This document shows, piece by piece, positions 46,718 through 58,865 of a stretch of DNA of 64,000 bases; within the stretch, counting starts at the first letter, position 1, and every line of letters starts with the position of its first letter. Source of the DNA: Lyophyllum atratum (taxonomy: Eukaryota; Basidiomycota; Agaricomycetes; Agaricales; Lyophyllaceae); the NCBI GenBank assembly GCA_014905825.1, contig JACGCN010000048.1, positions 275,631 to 339,630 on the forward strand. Reading direction: 5' to 3'. The notes beneath the pieces were generated by a model. It did no database searches. It had not been told where the DNA came from and was given only the letters and a program-made list of their open reading frames with translations. A program made the translations under genes and the position numbers.

Positions 46718-49700
46718 TCCCTTCCCCTTTCTTTTCTTCTTTTTCTTTGTAATACCCAGTACTACGAGCGGAAAACCTATCTCGGCTTACCGATCATATT
46801 GCTGGGTAGTTATCTGCCCGGCAACTTCCGGGCAGATAACTTTTGCTCGTCTTTCTGGTAAATCCTGAGCTCGACACAAGCTCTCAAGGGAGTATGAATG
46901 TATGTAGACATTCAGTGGAGGCTATTTATCGTATCTATGCTTTTTAATTGGAAAAATTGGTTGCGTGAGAGGAGACAGGCTGCCAAGAGCTATCTGCCAC
47001 CCTCAAAAGTTATCTGCCACAAGCCCTATGTTATCTGCCAATCAGTTATCTCTGCATTCTGTGGACCTTCCTGCCCCCCCCCAAAAAAGAATGACATAAG
47101 CTATTTTTCACTGGATGCCATATCTCTGAGCTGGTGGAAATTCAGTGGTTTGCTGTTGCACAATGAATGTTATTCAGTAGTAGAGACTTCATTGAAATCT
47201 TCTCAGCCCTTCCCAGCTTGCACTTGTGCACAATTAATGCCCAAATTTGATTGTGGGGGAGAGATTTGAGTTCATAGAACGCGTGCTGAGGTCCCAAAGA
47301 CTTCACATTCTGTTCTCAATGAGAAAGACGTTGGTCGACGCGTCGCATGCGCGCGACGCGATTCTGACGTGTCGGACTTTGAATTGCCGATCATCTCGAA
47401 AACTCGACGCTCGTGCTGGGATTCCGGACACAAAAATTGAGTTTTTGTGATGCTGCGGGGGCCATGCAATGCAGGCTAGGGTCCTCCCTACTTCTGAGAG
47501 ATAAGAATTCGAAAATCTGAGCAGATTTCCGAATTCTCTCCCTTCCCCTTTCTTTTCTTTCTTTTTCTTTGTAATATACCCAGTACTACGAGCGGAAAAC
47601 CTATCTCGGCTTACCGATCATATTGCTGGGTAGTTATCTGCCCGGCAACTTCCGGGCAGATAACTTTTGCTCGTCTTTCTGGTAAATCCTGAGCTCGACA
47701 CAAGCTCTCAAGGGAGTATGAATGTATGTAGACATTCAGTGGAGGCTATTTATCGTATCTATGCTTTTTAATTGGAAAAATTGGTTGCGTGAGAGGAGAC
47801 AGGCTGCAAGAGCTATCTGCCACCCTCAAAAGTTATCTGCCACAAGCCCTATGTTATCTGCCAATCAGTTATCTCTGCATTCTGTGGACCTTCCTGCCCC
47901 CCCCCAAAAAAGAATGACATAAGCTATTTTTCACTGGATGCCATATCTCTGAGCTGGTGGAAATTCAGTGGTTTGCTGTTGCACAATGAATGTTATTCAG
48001 TAGTAGAGACTTCATTGAAATCTTCTCAGCCCTTCCCAGCTTGCACTTGTGCACGATTAATGCCCAAATTTGATTGTGGGGGGGATTTGAGTTCATAGAA
48101 CGCGTGCTGAGGTCCCAAAGACTTCACATTCTGTTCTCAATGAGAAAGACGTTGGTCGACGCGTCGCATGCGCGCGACGCGATTCTGACGTGTCGGACTT
48201 TGAATTGCCGATCATCTCGAAAACTCGACGCTCGTGCTGGGATTCCGGACACAAAAATTGAGTTTTTGTGATGCTGCGGGGGCCATGCAATGCAGGCTAG
48301 GGTCCCTCCCTACTTCTGAGAGATAAGAATTCGAAAATCTGAGCAGATTTCCGAATTCTCTCCCTTCCCCTTTCTTTTCTTTCTTTTTCTTTGTAATATA
48401 CCCAGTACTACGAGCGGAAAACCTATCTCGGCTTACCGATCATATTGCTGGGTAGTTATGCCCGGCAACTTCCGGGCAGATAACTTTTGCTCGTCTTTCT
48501 GGTAAATCCTGAGCTCGACACAAGCTCTCAAGGGAGTATGAATGTATGTAGACATTCAGTGGAGGCTATTTATCGTATCTATGCTTTTTAATTGGAAAAA
48601 TTGGTTGCGTGAGAGGAGACAGGCTGCCAAGAGCTATCTGCCACCCCAAAAGTTATCTGCCACAAGCCCTATGTTATCTGCCAATCAGTTATCTCTGCAT
48701 TCTGTGGACCTTCCTGCCCCCCCCCAAAAAAGAATGACATAAGCTATTTTTCACTGGATGCCATATCTCTGAGCTGGTGGAAATTCAGTGGTTTGCTGTT
48801 GCACAATGAATGTTATTCAGTAGTAGAGACTTCATTGAAATCTTCTCAGCCCTTCCCAGCTTGCACTTGTGCACGATTAATGCCCAAATTTGATTGTGGG
48901 GGGAGATTTGAGTTCATAGAACGCGTGCTGAGGTCCCAAAGACTTCACATTCTGTTCTCAATGAGAAAGACGTTGGTCGACGCGTCGCATGCGCGCGACG
49001 CGATTCTGACGTGTCGGACTTTGAATTGCCGATCATCTCGAAAACTCGACGCTCGTGCTGGGATTCCGGACACAAAAATTGAGTTTTTGTGATGCTGCGG
49101 GGGCCATGCAATGCAGGCTAGGGTCCTCCCTACTTCTGAGAGATAAGAATTCGAAAATCTGAGCAGATTTCCGAATTCTCTCCCTTCCCCTTTCTTTCTT
49201 TCTTTTTCTTTGTAATATACCCAGTACTACGAGCGGAAAACCTATCTCGGCTTACCGATCATATTGCTGGGTAGTTATCTGCCCGGCAACTTCCGGGCAG
49301 ATAACTTTTGCTCGTCTTTCTGGTAAATCCTGAGCTCGACACAAGCTCTCAAGGGAGTATGAATGTATGTAGACATTCAGTGGAGGCTATTTATCGTATC
49401 TATGCTTTTTAATTGGAAAAATTGGTTGCGTGAGAGGAGACAGGCTGCCAAGAGCTATCTGCCACCCTCAAAAGTTATCTGCCACAAGCCCTATGTTATC
49501 TGCCAATCAGTTATCTCTGCATTCTGTGGACCTTCCTGCCCCCCCCCAAAAAAGAATGACATAAGCTATTTTTCACTGGATGCCATATCTCTGAGCTGGT
49601 GGAAATTCAGTGGTTTGCTGTTGCACAATGAATGTTATTCAGTAGTAGAGACTTCATTGAAATCTTCTCAGCCCTTCCCAGCTTGCACTTGTGCACGATT

Positions 49701-52700
49701 AATGCCCAAATTTGATTGTGGGGGGAGATTTGAGTTCATAGAACGCGTGCTGAGGTCCCAAAGACTTCACATTCTGTTCTCAATGAGAAAGACGTTGGTC
49801 GACGCGTCGCATGCGCGCGACGCGATTCTGACGTGTCGGACTTTGAATTGCCGATCATCTCGAAAACTCGACGCTCGTGCTGGGATTCCGGACACAAAAA
49901 TTGAGTTTTTGTGATGCTGCGGGGGCCATGCAATGCAGGCTAGGGTCCTCCCTACTTCTGAGAGATAAGAATTCGAAAATCTGAGCAGATTTCCGAATTC
50001 TCTCCCTTCCCCTTTCTTTTCTTTCTTTTCTTTGTAATATACCCAGTACTACGAGCGGAAAACCTATCTCGGCTTACCGATCATATTGCTGGGTAGTTAT
50101 CTGCCCGGCAACTTCCGGGCAGATAACTTTTGCTCGTCTTTCTGGTAAATCCTGAGCTCGACACAAGCTCTCAAGGGAGTATGAATGTATGTAGACATTC
50201 AGTGGAGGCTATTTATCGTATCTATGCTTTTTAATTGGAAAAATTGGTTGCGTGAGAGGAGACAGGCTGCCAAGAGCTATCTGCCACCCTCAAAAGTTAT
50301 CTGCCACAAGCCCTATGTTATCTGCCAATCAGTTATCTCTGCATTCTGTGGACCTTCCTGCCCCCCCCAAAAAAGAATGACATAAGCTATTTTTCACTGG
50401 ATGCCATATCTCTGAGCTGGTGGAAATTCAGTGGTTTGCTGTTGCACAATGAATGTTATTCAGTAGTAGAGACTTCATTGAAATCTTCTCAGCCCTTCCC
50501 AGCTTGCACTTGTGCACGATTAATGCCCAAATTTGATTGTGGGGGGAGATTTGAGTTCATAGAACGCGTGCTGAGGTCCCAAAGACTTCACATTCTGTTC
50601 TCAATGAGAAAGACGTTGGTCGACGCGTCGCATGCGCGCGACGCGATTCTGACGTGTCGGACTTTGAATTGCCGATCATCTCGAAACTCGACGCTCGTGC
50701 TGGGATTCCGGACACAAAAATTGAGTTTTTGTGATGCTGCGGGGGCCATGCAATGCAGGCTAGGGTCCTCCCTACTTCTGAGAGATAAGAATTCGAAAAT
50801 CTGAGCAGATTTCCGAATTCTCTCCCTTCCCCTTTCTTTTCTTTCTTTTTCTTTGTAATATACCCAGTACTACGAGCGGAAAACCTATCTCGGCTTACCG
50901 ATCATATTGCTGGGTAGTTATCTGCCCGGCAACTTCCGGGCAGATAACTTTTGCTCGTCTTTCTGGTAAATCCTGAGCTCGACACAAGCTCTCAAGGGAG
51001 TATGAATGTATGTAGACATTCAGTGGAGGCTATTTATCGTATCTATGCTTTTTAATTGGAAAAATTGGTTGCGTGAGAGGAGACAGGCTGCCAAGAGCTA
51101 TCTGCCACCCTCAAAAGTTATCTGCCACAAGCCCTATGTTATCTGCCAATCAGTTATCTCTGCATTCTGTGGACCTTCCTGCCCCCCCCCAAAAAAGAAT
51201 GACATAAGCTATTTTTCACTGGATGCCATATCTCTGAGCTGGTGGAAATTCAGTGGTTTGCTGTTGCACAATGAATGTTATTCAGTAGTAGAGACTTCAT
51301 TGAAATCTTCTCAGCCCTTCCCAGCTTGCACTTGTGCACAATTAATGCCCAAATTTGATTGTGGGGGGAGATTTGAGTTCATAGAACGCGTGCTGAGGTC
51401 CCAAAGACTTCACATTCTGTTCTCAATGAGAAAGACGTTGGTCGACGCGTCGCATGCGCGCGACGCGATTCTGACGTGTCGGACTTTGAATTGCCGATCA
51501 TCTCGAAAACTCGACGCTCGTGCTGGGATTCCGGACACAAAAATTGAGTTTTTGTGATGCTGCGGGGGCCATGCAATGCAGGCTAGGGTCCTCCCTACTT
51601 CTGAGAGATAAGAATTCGAAAATCTGAGCAGATTTCCGAATTCTCTCCCTTCCCCTTTCTTTTCTTTCTTTTTCTTTGTAATATACCCAGTACTACGAGC
51701 GGAAAACCTATCTCGGCTTACCGATCATATTGCTGGGTAGTTATCTGCCCGGCAACTTCCGGGCAGATAACTTTTGCTCGTCTTTCTGGTAAATCCTGAG
51801 CTCGACACAAGCTCTCAAGGGAGTATGAATGTATGTAGACATTCAGTGGAGGCTATTTATCGTATCTATGCTTTTTAATTGGAAAAATTGGTTGCGTGAG
51901 AGGAGACAGGCTGCCAAGAGCTATCTGCCACCCTCAAAAGTTATCTGCCACAAGCCCTATGTTATCTGCCAATCAGTTATCTCTGCATTCTGTGGACCTT
52001 CCTGCCCCCCCCCAAAAAAGAATGACATAAGCTATTTTTCACTGGATGCCATATCTCTGAGCTGGTGGAAATTCAGTGGTTTGCTGTTGCACAATGAATG
52101 TTATTCAGTAGTAGAGACTTCATTGAAATCTTCTCAGCCCTTCCCAGCTTGCACTTGTGCACGATTAATGCCCAAATTTGATTGTGGGGGGAGATTTGAG
52201 TTCATAGAACGCGTGCTGAGGTCCCAAAGACTTCACATTCTGTTCTCAATGAGAAAGACGTTGGTCGACGCGTCGCATGCGCGCGACGCGATTCTGACGT
52301 GTCGGACTTTGAATTGCCGATCATCTCGAAAACTCGACGCTCGTGCTGGGATTCCGGACACAAAAATTGAGTTTTTGTGATGCTGCGGGGGCCATGCAAT
52401 GCAGGCTAGGGTCCTCCCTACTTCTGAGAGATAAGAATTCGAAAATCTGAGCAGATTTCCGAATTCTCTCCCTTCCCCTTTCTTTTCTTTCTTTTTCTTT
52501 GTAATATACCCAGTACTACGAGCGGAAAACCTATCTCGGCTTACCGATCATATTGCTGGGTAGTTATCTGCCCGGCAACTTCCGGGCAGATAACTTTTGC
52601 TCGTCTTTCTGGTAAATCCTGAGCTCGACACAAGCTCTCAAGGAGTATGAATGTATGTAGACATTCAGTGGAGGCTATTTATCGTATCTATGCTTTTTAA

Positions 52701-54991
52701 TTGGAAAAATTGGTTGCGTGAGAGGAGACAGGCTGCCAAGAGCTATCTGCCACCCTCAAAAGTTATCTGCCACAAGCCCTATGTTATCTGCCAATCAGTT
52801 ATCTCTGCATTCTGTGGACCTTCCTGCCCCCCCCCAAAAAAGAATGACATAAGCTATTTTTCACTGGATGCCATATCTCTGAGCTGGTGGAAATTCAGTG
52901 GTTTGCTGTTGCACAATGAATGTTATTCAGTAGTAGAGACTTCATTGAAATCTTCTCAGCCCTTCCCAGCTTGCACTTGTGCACGATTAATGCCCAAATT
53001 TGATTGTGGGGGGAGATTTGAGTTCATAGAACGCGTGCTGAGGTCCCAAAGACTTCACATTCTGTTCTCAATGAGAAAGACGTTGGTCGACGCGTCGCAT
53101 GCGCGCGACGCGATTCTGACGTGTCGGACTTTGAATTGCCGATCATCTCGAAAACTCGACGCTCGTGCTGGGATTCCGGACACAAAAATTGAGTTTTTGT
53201 GATGCTGCGGGGGCCATGCAATGCAGGCTAGGGTCCTCCCTACTTCTGAGAGATAAGAATTCGAAAATCTGAGCAGATTTCCGAATTCTCTCCCTTCCCC
53301 TTTCTTTTCTTTTCTTTTGTTAATATACCCAGTACTACGAGCGGAAAACCTATCTCGGCTTACCGATCATATTGCTGGGTAGTTATCTGCCCGGCAACTT
53401 CCGGGCAGATAACTTTTGCTCGTCTTTCTGGTAAATCCTGAGCTCGACACAAGCTCTCAAGGGAGTATGAATGTATGTAGACATTCAGTGGAGGCTATTT
53501 ATCGTATCTATGCTTTTTAATTGGAAAAATTGGTTGCGTGAGAGGAGACAGGCTGCCAAGAGCTATCTGCCACCCTCAAAAGTTATCTGCCACAAGCCCT
53601 ATGTTATCTGCCAATCAGTTATCTCTGCATTCTGTGGACCTTCCTGCCCCCCCCCAAAAAAGAATGACATAAGCTATTTTTCACTGGATGCCATATCTCT
53701 GAGCTGGTGGAAATTCAGTGGTTTGCTGTTGCACAATGAATGTTATTCAGTAGTAGAGACTTCATTGAAATCTTCTCAGCCCTTCCCAGCTTGCACTTGT
53801 GCACGATTAATGCCCAAATTTGATTGTGGGGGGAGATTTGAGTTCATAGAACGCGTGCTGAGGTCCCAAAGACTTCACATTCTGTTCTCAATGAGAAAGA
53901 CGTTGGTCGACGCGTCGCATGCGCGCGACGCGATTCTGACGTGTCGGACTTTGAATTGCCGATCATCTCGAAAACTCGACGCTCGTGCTGGGATTCCGGA
54001 CACAAAAATTGAGTTTTTGTGATGCTGCGGGGGCCATGCAATGCAGGCTAGGGTCCTCCCTACTTCTGAGAGATAAGAATTCGAAAATCTGAGCAGATTT
54101 CCGAATTCTCTCCCTTCCCCTTCTTTTCTTTCTTTTTCTTTGTAATATACCCAGTACTACGAGCGGAAAACCTATCTCGGCTTACCGATCATATTGCTGG
54201 GTAGTTATCTGCCCGGCAACTTCCGGGCAGATAACTTTTGCTCGTCTTTCTGGTAAATCCTGAGCTCGACACAAGCTCTCAAGGGAGTATGAATGTATGT
54301 AGACATTCAGTGGAGGCTATTTATCGTATCTATGCTTTTTAATTGGAAAAATTGGTTGCGTGAGAGGAGACAGGCTGCCAAGAGCTATCTGCCACCCTCA
54401 AAAGTTATCTGCCACAAGCCCTATGTTATCTGCCAATCAGTTATCTCTGCATTCTGTGGACCTTCCTGCCCCCCCCAAAAAAGAATGACATAAGCTATTT
54501 TTCACTGGATGCCATATCTCTGAGCTGGTGGAAATTCAGTGGTTTGCTGTTGCACAATGAATGTTATTCAGTAGTAGAGACTTCATTGAAATCTTCTCAG
54601 CCCTTCCCAGCTTGCACTTGTGCACGATTAATGCCCAAATTTGATTGTGGGGGGAGATTTGAGTTCATAGAACGCGTGCTGAGGTCCCAAAGACTTCACA
54701 TTCTGTTCTCAATGAGAAAGACGTTGGTCGACGCGTCGCATGCGCGCGACGCGATTCTGACGTGTCGGACTTTGAATTGCCGATCATCTCGAAAACTCGA
54801 CGCTCGTGCTGGGATTCCGGACACAAAAATTGAGTTTTTTGATGCTGCGGGGGCCATGCAATGCAGGCTAGGGTCCTCCCTACTTCTGAGAGATAAGAAT
54901 TCGAAAATCTGAGCAGATTTCCGAATTCTCTCCCTTCCCCTTTCTTTTCTTTCTTTTTCTTTGTAATACCCAGTACTACGAGCGGAAAACC

Positions 54992-54999
54992 CCTATCTC
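54992..54999. repeat. Right 8-bp direct repeat flanking the array (CCTATCTC)
   Basis: Partner of 45137-45144. It lies 52 bp upstream of the next gene's start codon. Confidence 0.65.
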
Positions 55000-55051
55000 T
55001 ACCCACACCGCGAAAGATAGTGAGCTCGAGCTTATCTCTTGCAACAGTCAT

Positions 55052-56470
55052 ATGTCCACAGTAACAGACTCCGTCATCTTTCGAAACATCTTCTCTTCAC
55101 CATCGTCGTCGGCCATCTGGTCCGACAAGACCCGTACCGCCTACTACCTTCGATTCGAATCTGCACTTGCCACGGCCCAGGCGCGATTGGGCGTTATACC
55201 AGAGAAGGCTGCGCATGCTATCGCGGAGAAATGTGATATCGGACTGATCGACATGGAAGAGCTGGAAAGCGAGACCCGTAGGATTGGGTACCCTATTCTG
55301 CCGGTCGTGAAGCAACTTGTGCGCATGGTGAACGAAGTCGAACCCGGCCTGGGAGAATGGGCGCATTGGGGTGCGACTACGCAGGTAAACCTTTCTGACT
55401 ACTTCACTCCGTCGTCTGAGGGATCCGAGTGCTGAAGTAGATTATCAGGATGTCACGGACACAGCGACAATTCTCCAGCTGCGCGACACATGTCAGTTGG
55501 TGTCGAAGTCCTTGGAGAACATTACGTCTGCGCTCCGCGAACTCGCGCGGACGCATGCTTCCACTCCCATGGCAGCCCGATCTAATTTGCAGCAAGCCGT
55601 GCCGATCACCTTTGGCTTCAAGATGGCACGATTGCTCTCCACCTTCCAAAGGCATCAAGCCAGGCTCGTCGAAATTCTCCCGCGAATGCTTGTGATCCAG
55701 TTTGGGGTGCAGCAGGAACCCTTGCTACCATCTCCGATACTGGAGTCGCGTTCCAGGTGCAGGAAGAGCTCGCCAAGGAGCTCGGCCTCGGGGTTCCAGA
55801 AATAGCATGGCACACCGAAAGAGACCGGATAGCAGAAATAGGAGCCTTTTTTGCGATGGTGACCGGGACGTGCGCTAAGTTCGCGTTTGACGTGAAGTTG
55901 CTGATGCAGACCGAGGTCGGGGAGGTTTCGGAGCCGTATTATGCTCATCGCGGATCGAGCAGCACAATGCCACAGAAAAGGAATCCCGTGTCGAGCGTTT
56001 ATATAACCGCCATGGCGAGCACTGTGCGACAGCTAAGTGCAGCCCTATGTGATGCAATGGTCGAAGACCATGAGCGGAGCACGGGGCCTTGGGAGATCGA
56101 GTGGATCGTGCTCCCTCAGATCTGCACCATGACACATGCAATCCTGACGCATACCCAAGAGCTCATAGAGGGTTTGGAGGTTCATCCCGAGGCGATGAGT
56201 AGGAATCTGGACTTGACGAAGGGCGCAATCGCCAGTGAGGCGGTGATGATGGGTTTGGGGAAGTTTGTTGGGAGGCAAGTCGCTCATGATCTGATTTATG
56301 ACCTTTGCAGGAAGGCGGTCCAAGAAGATCGGCCTCTCATTGAGTTATTATCCGAGAGTGAAGAAGTTTCAAAATCCGGGTTAACGAGGGCCGAACTGGA
56401 AAAATTGTGCGACCCTAGGAACTACATCGGCCTGAGCAAAGAGATGGTGCACCGAGTAACAGAGCAGTAG
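55052..56470 (+). CDS. Fumarase/aspartase-superfamily lyase, 3-carboxymuconate cycloisomerase or adenylosuccinate lyase type
   Basis: The start is MSTVTDSVIFRNIFSSPSSS. Superfamily motifs: EWAHWGATTQ then DVTDTA (across an intron), PMAARSNLQQAVPITFGFK, EIGAFFAMVTG, EVGEVSEP and the signature SSTMPQKRNPVSS, followed by the C-terminal helical domain (TKGAIASEAVMMGLGKFVGR) and stop. The signature and HWGATTQ resemble bacterial-type PcaB more than fungal purine-pathway adenylosuccinate lyase, suggesting aromatic catabolism, but the substrate cannot be fixed by eye. A single G loss in the run at about 55,705 (tttggggtgcag) breaks the frame where FGGAAGTLATISDTGVAF is expected. One other intron (about 55384-55449). 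The tandem transposon array ends about 50 bp before the ATG. Confidence 0.82.
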
Positions 56471-57716
56471 ATTACGGGATACAGGGAGAACACATAACCA
56501 TGCAGTACGGACCAGAAAGACGAATGCATATGCCCCTCGAGCTCGAGGTTTTGTATGCCGCGTGGATTGAACATCGGTAGCAAAAATTCCGTGTTGGGAT
56601 GAGAAAGCCAAGAATATGACCTGTCTTGTTTTCCTACATGGTTTGAGCGCACATGTGTGACAGAAGAATCAAAGGAATTGCGGCACCGCTTGTGCATACC
56701 TGACGCGCTCCGAAATGTGTTTAATGCAAGAGGTCGGGATGCTTCAGACAAGCCACAGAAGAAGTTAATTCCTAATTGGTAGAAAAATTAGCTCATGAAA
56801 GGGTTGAAACAGTCCATGTGCGATGTAAGGTCCTCGAGAAACTGGTAAGTAGGGTGCTTGTGATTGGGGAAAGAGACAACTTGCTTCAACCGGAAATTTC
56901 CCGAAAAAGCTCGCTTTGTTTGTCCTCGACCGACTATTTCAATCAACTCCAAAAAAGTGCTCTTCATTCCACCCTCCTGCGATGAAGTTTGAACGCGTCT
57001 ATGTTAACTGTTCCTCACTGCGTCGACCTTAGGAGCTGCGCTGACAGGAATTGGAGTGCAGAAGAGGAGTACGACATCAGATTGTTTCTGACGACGATGA
57101 TTCCTGGCAACACTCGGTGAGTGCAAGTTTGAGGACAAGGATCTTGGGGACAATCTTCCATATGAAGCAGCCCAAGTCGTGGAAGGGCATCTCGGGGAGG
57201 GGGACAGCAGAGGCGGAATTCCCTTCGACAGGTTTAACGCTCCATGTGCAATATTCTTCTCAAGACAGTCTCTTCCACTGGTTTATCTATTCTTCAGCCC
57301 ATGCATTGGGACGGAGATGGCCTATGGCACTCAGTTAAATGCCCTGCTTGTTGCGAAACGGGAGACGTAGAGTAGGCGTACCAAAGGTAGACTCGTGACC
57401 AGTCTCTCAACGGAGGAAACTTCGAGTAGAGGAGGCTTGCCCTTCGTCGAGGGAACGGTCACCGGTCTATACCAAAGACTGTTTCATGATACCGCGTTGG
57501 AAATTACTTCGGAGTCTGGGTGGGTCATTCAGACACGATCAAGGTCTAAGTTATCCCTTGGTAACCAGCGAAAAAGATCTAGTCTCGGAAATCGGTGGGT
57601 CATTGAGACATGGGCAAGAAATTAAAGGGTGTGGAACCTCCTTATCGCTTTAACTAGCGAACAAGATCAACTCGCCTCGTCGCAATTCACAGCTCGGAAG
57701 TCCACAAAACAACAAA
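56471..57716. other. Intergenic region, no gene supported
   Basis: About 1.25 kb with short frames only. tgggtcattcagaca and tgggtcattgagaca, with a shared aagatctag/aggtctaag context, form a weak local duplication near 57,520-57,610. Confidence 0.35.
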
Positions 57717-58865
57717 ATGGCATCCACACTAACCACAGCTCTCGATGGTAAGGACTTTCGGAAACCTCTCTTTTCTGCACCAAGCGCTCAATGTTCGATA
57801 GGGAAAGTGGCTATTGTCACTGGATCGTCTAGGGGTATTGGAGCAGCCATAGCAAGACGTCTGGCGAGGAAGGTGCCAATGTCGTTGTAAATTGTCGTCT
57901 ATTTGCTTCAAGCCTCGATCATCTTGATGATAATGGAATATATCATAGATGTCAATAGCGCGAAGCCAGCTGAGGACCTCGTAAAGGAGATCTTAGCCAA
58001 AGGAAAGGGCGGAGCTGTGGCTGTCAAAGCCAATGTCTCGACAATTGCCGGCGGAAAGGAGCTTCTTGATGGAACCATCAAGGCGTACGGAAAGGTCGAC
58101 ATTTTGGTTTGCAATGCTGGGATCATGGGCAGCAAGCCCCTGGCCGATGTCGACGAGCAATTCTTCGATGATCATATGAACAGTAACGTGAAGGGGCCTT
58201 TATTTTTGGCGCAAGCTGTCGCGCCGCTCCTTCCAGCGCGTACGTCTCGTGCTTCTCGTGCTCATAATGTTTAAATCTATTAATAACTCATCTGTCATGT
58301 GTAGCAGGTGGCCGTATCATATTCTTCTCTAGTAGCCTAACAGCTGCTTCCTCAGTTTTGCCCAATGCGCTCACTTACGTTGCCTCAAAGGGTTTGCACG
58401 AAGCTTAACGCCTCTAAGTCGTGGCTGACCATGCTCTCTGATCAGGCGCTATGGAGCAATTTCACGCGTTCTCGCCAAGGACCTTGGGGCACGAGGAGTC
58501 ACTGTAAATACGGTCTCCCCCGGCCCTGTCGATACAGACCTGTTCCGAGCAGGCAAGCCGGACCAAGTCATAAACTTATCGCTTCGCAGCACCCAGGTAA
58601 TCGTCTCGGACAACCTGAAGATATCGCGCCACTCGTCGCGTTTTTGGCCAGCCCAGCAGCGCAATGGGTCAATGGTCAAAACATTCGAGCGAACGGCGTC
58701 AGTGCCTTACCTTCGGTTAACTTGCGCCTATCTGATCTGAGCATGCCAAATACAGGGATTTGTGGTTTAGATGTTCTAGAGATATCTCTCGCGTTGTCTG
58801 CTGTTCTACTTCTTGTCTCTTTGATTATCATCCTGCCACTCCACAAGCTATGTAAAGAAAACTAG
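57717..58865 (+). CDS. Short-chain dehydrogenase/reductase, frame-disrupted
   Basis: Rossmann-fold NAD(P) oxidoreductase. The start is MASTLTTALDGKVAIVTGSS. Motifs in order: TGSSRGIGAAIARRL (cofactor loop TGxxxGIG), SAKPAEDLVKEILAKG, VDILVCNAGIMGS (NAG), GGRIIFFSSSLTAAS (Ser), LTYVASKGAMEQF (YxxxK), VNTVSPGPVDTDLFR and QWVNGQNIRANG. One base is missing after RRL near 57,870 and there are two frame changes around 58,460, within otherwise well-conserved SDR sequence. The C-terminal extension (DLSMPNTGI ... LHKLCKEN) is unusual and may not be translated. Given indels elsewhere, I cannot tell a pseudogene from a poor consensus. Confidence 0.65.

Larger units (their letters stand above)
45145..54991. 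mobile_element. Twelve-copy tandem array of an ~822-bp MITE-like element
   Basis: Units begin GGCTTACC at 45145, 45966, 46784, 47608, 48430, 49249, 50071, 50892, 51715, 52538, 53357 and 54179. Lengths are 818-824 bp, all in the same direction and nearly identical. Copies differ almost only by short indels, chiefly in mononucleotide runs such as the C run after cttcctg. The first 25 bp of the block (45145-45169) and the inverted last 25 bp (54967-54991) match at 19 of 25 positions without a gap and share CTGGGTA; this is a degenerate terminal inverted repeat. With CCTATCTC on both sides, the block looks like one insertion of a TIR element with an 8-bp duplication (hAT-, P- or KDZ-like size), amplified in place. 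Internal junctions read AAAACCTATCTCGGCTT: a single copy of the 8-mer, overlapping the element's terminal CC. No transposase is encoded. Confidence 0.8.

Noticed and set aside
45145..54991. Helitron head-to-tail array
   Set aside because: Helitron concatemers are possible, but the block has inverted ends and an 8-bp direct repeat. It lacks 5' TC and 3' CTRR termini at an A/T insertion site.
45137..54999. CRISPR-like or rDNA array
   Set aside because: Units are 822 bp with no spacer structure and contain no rRNA sequence. The genome is eukaryotic.
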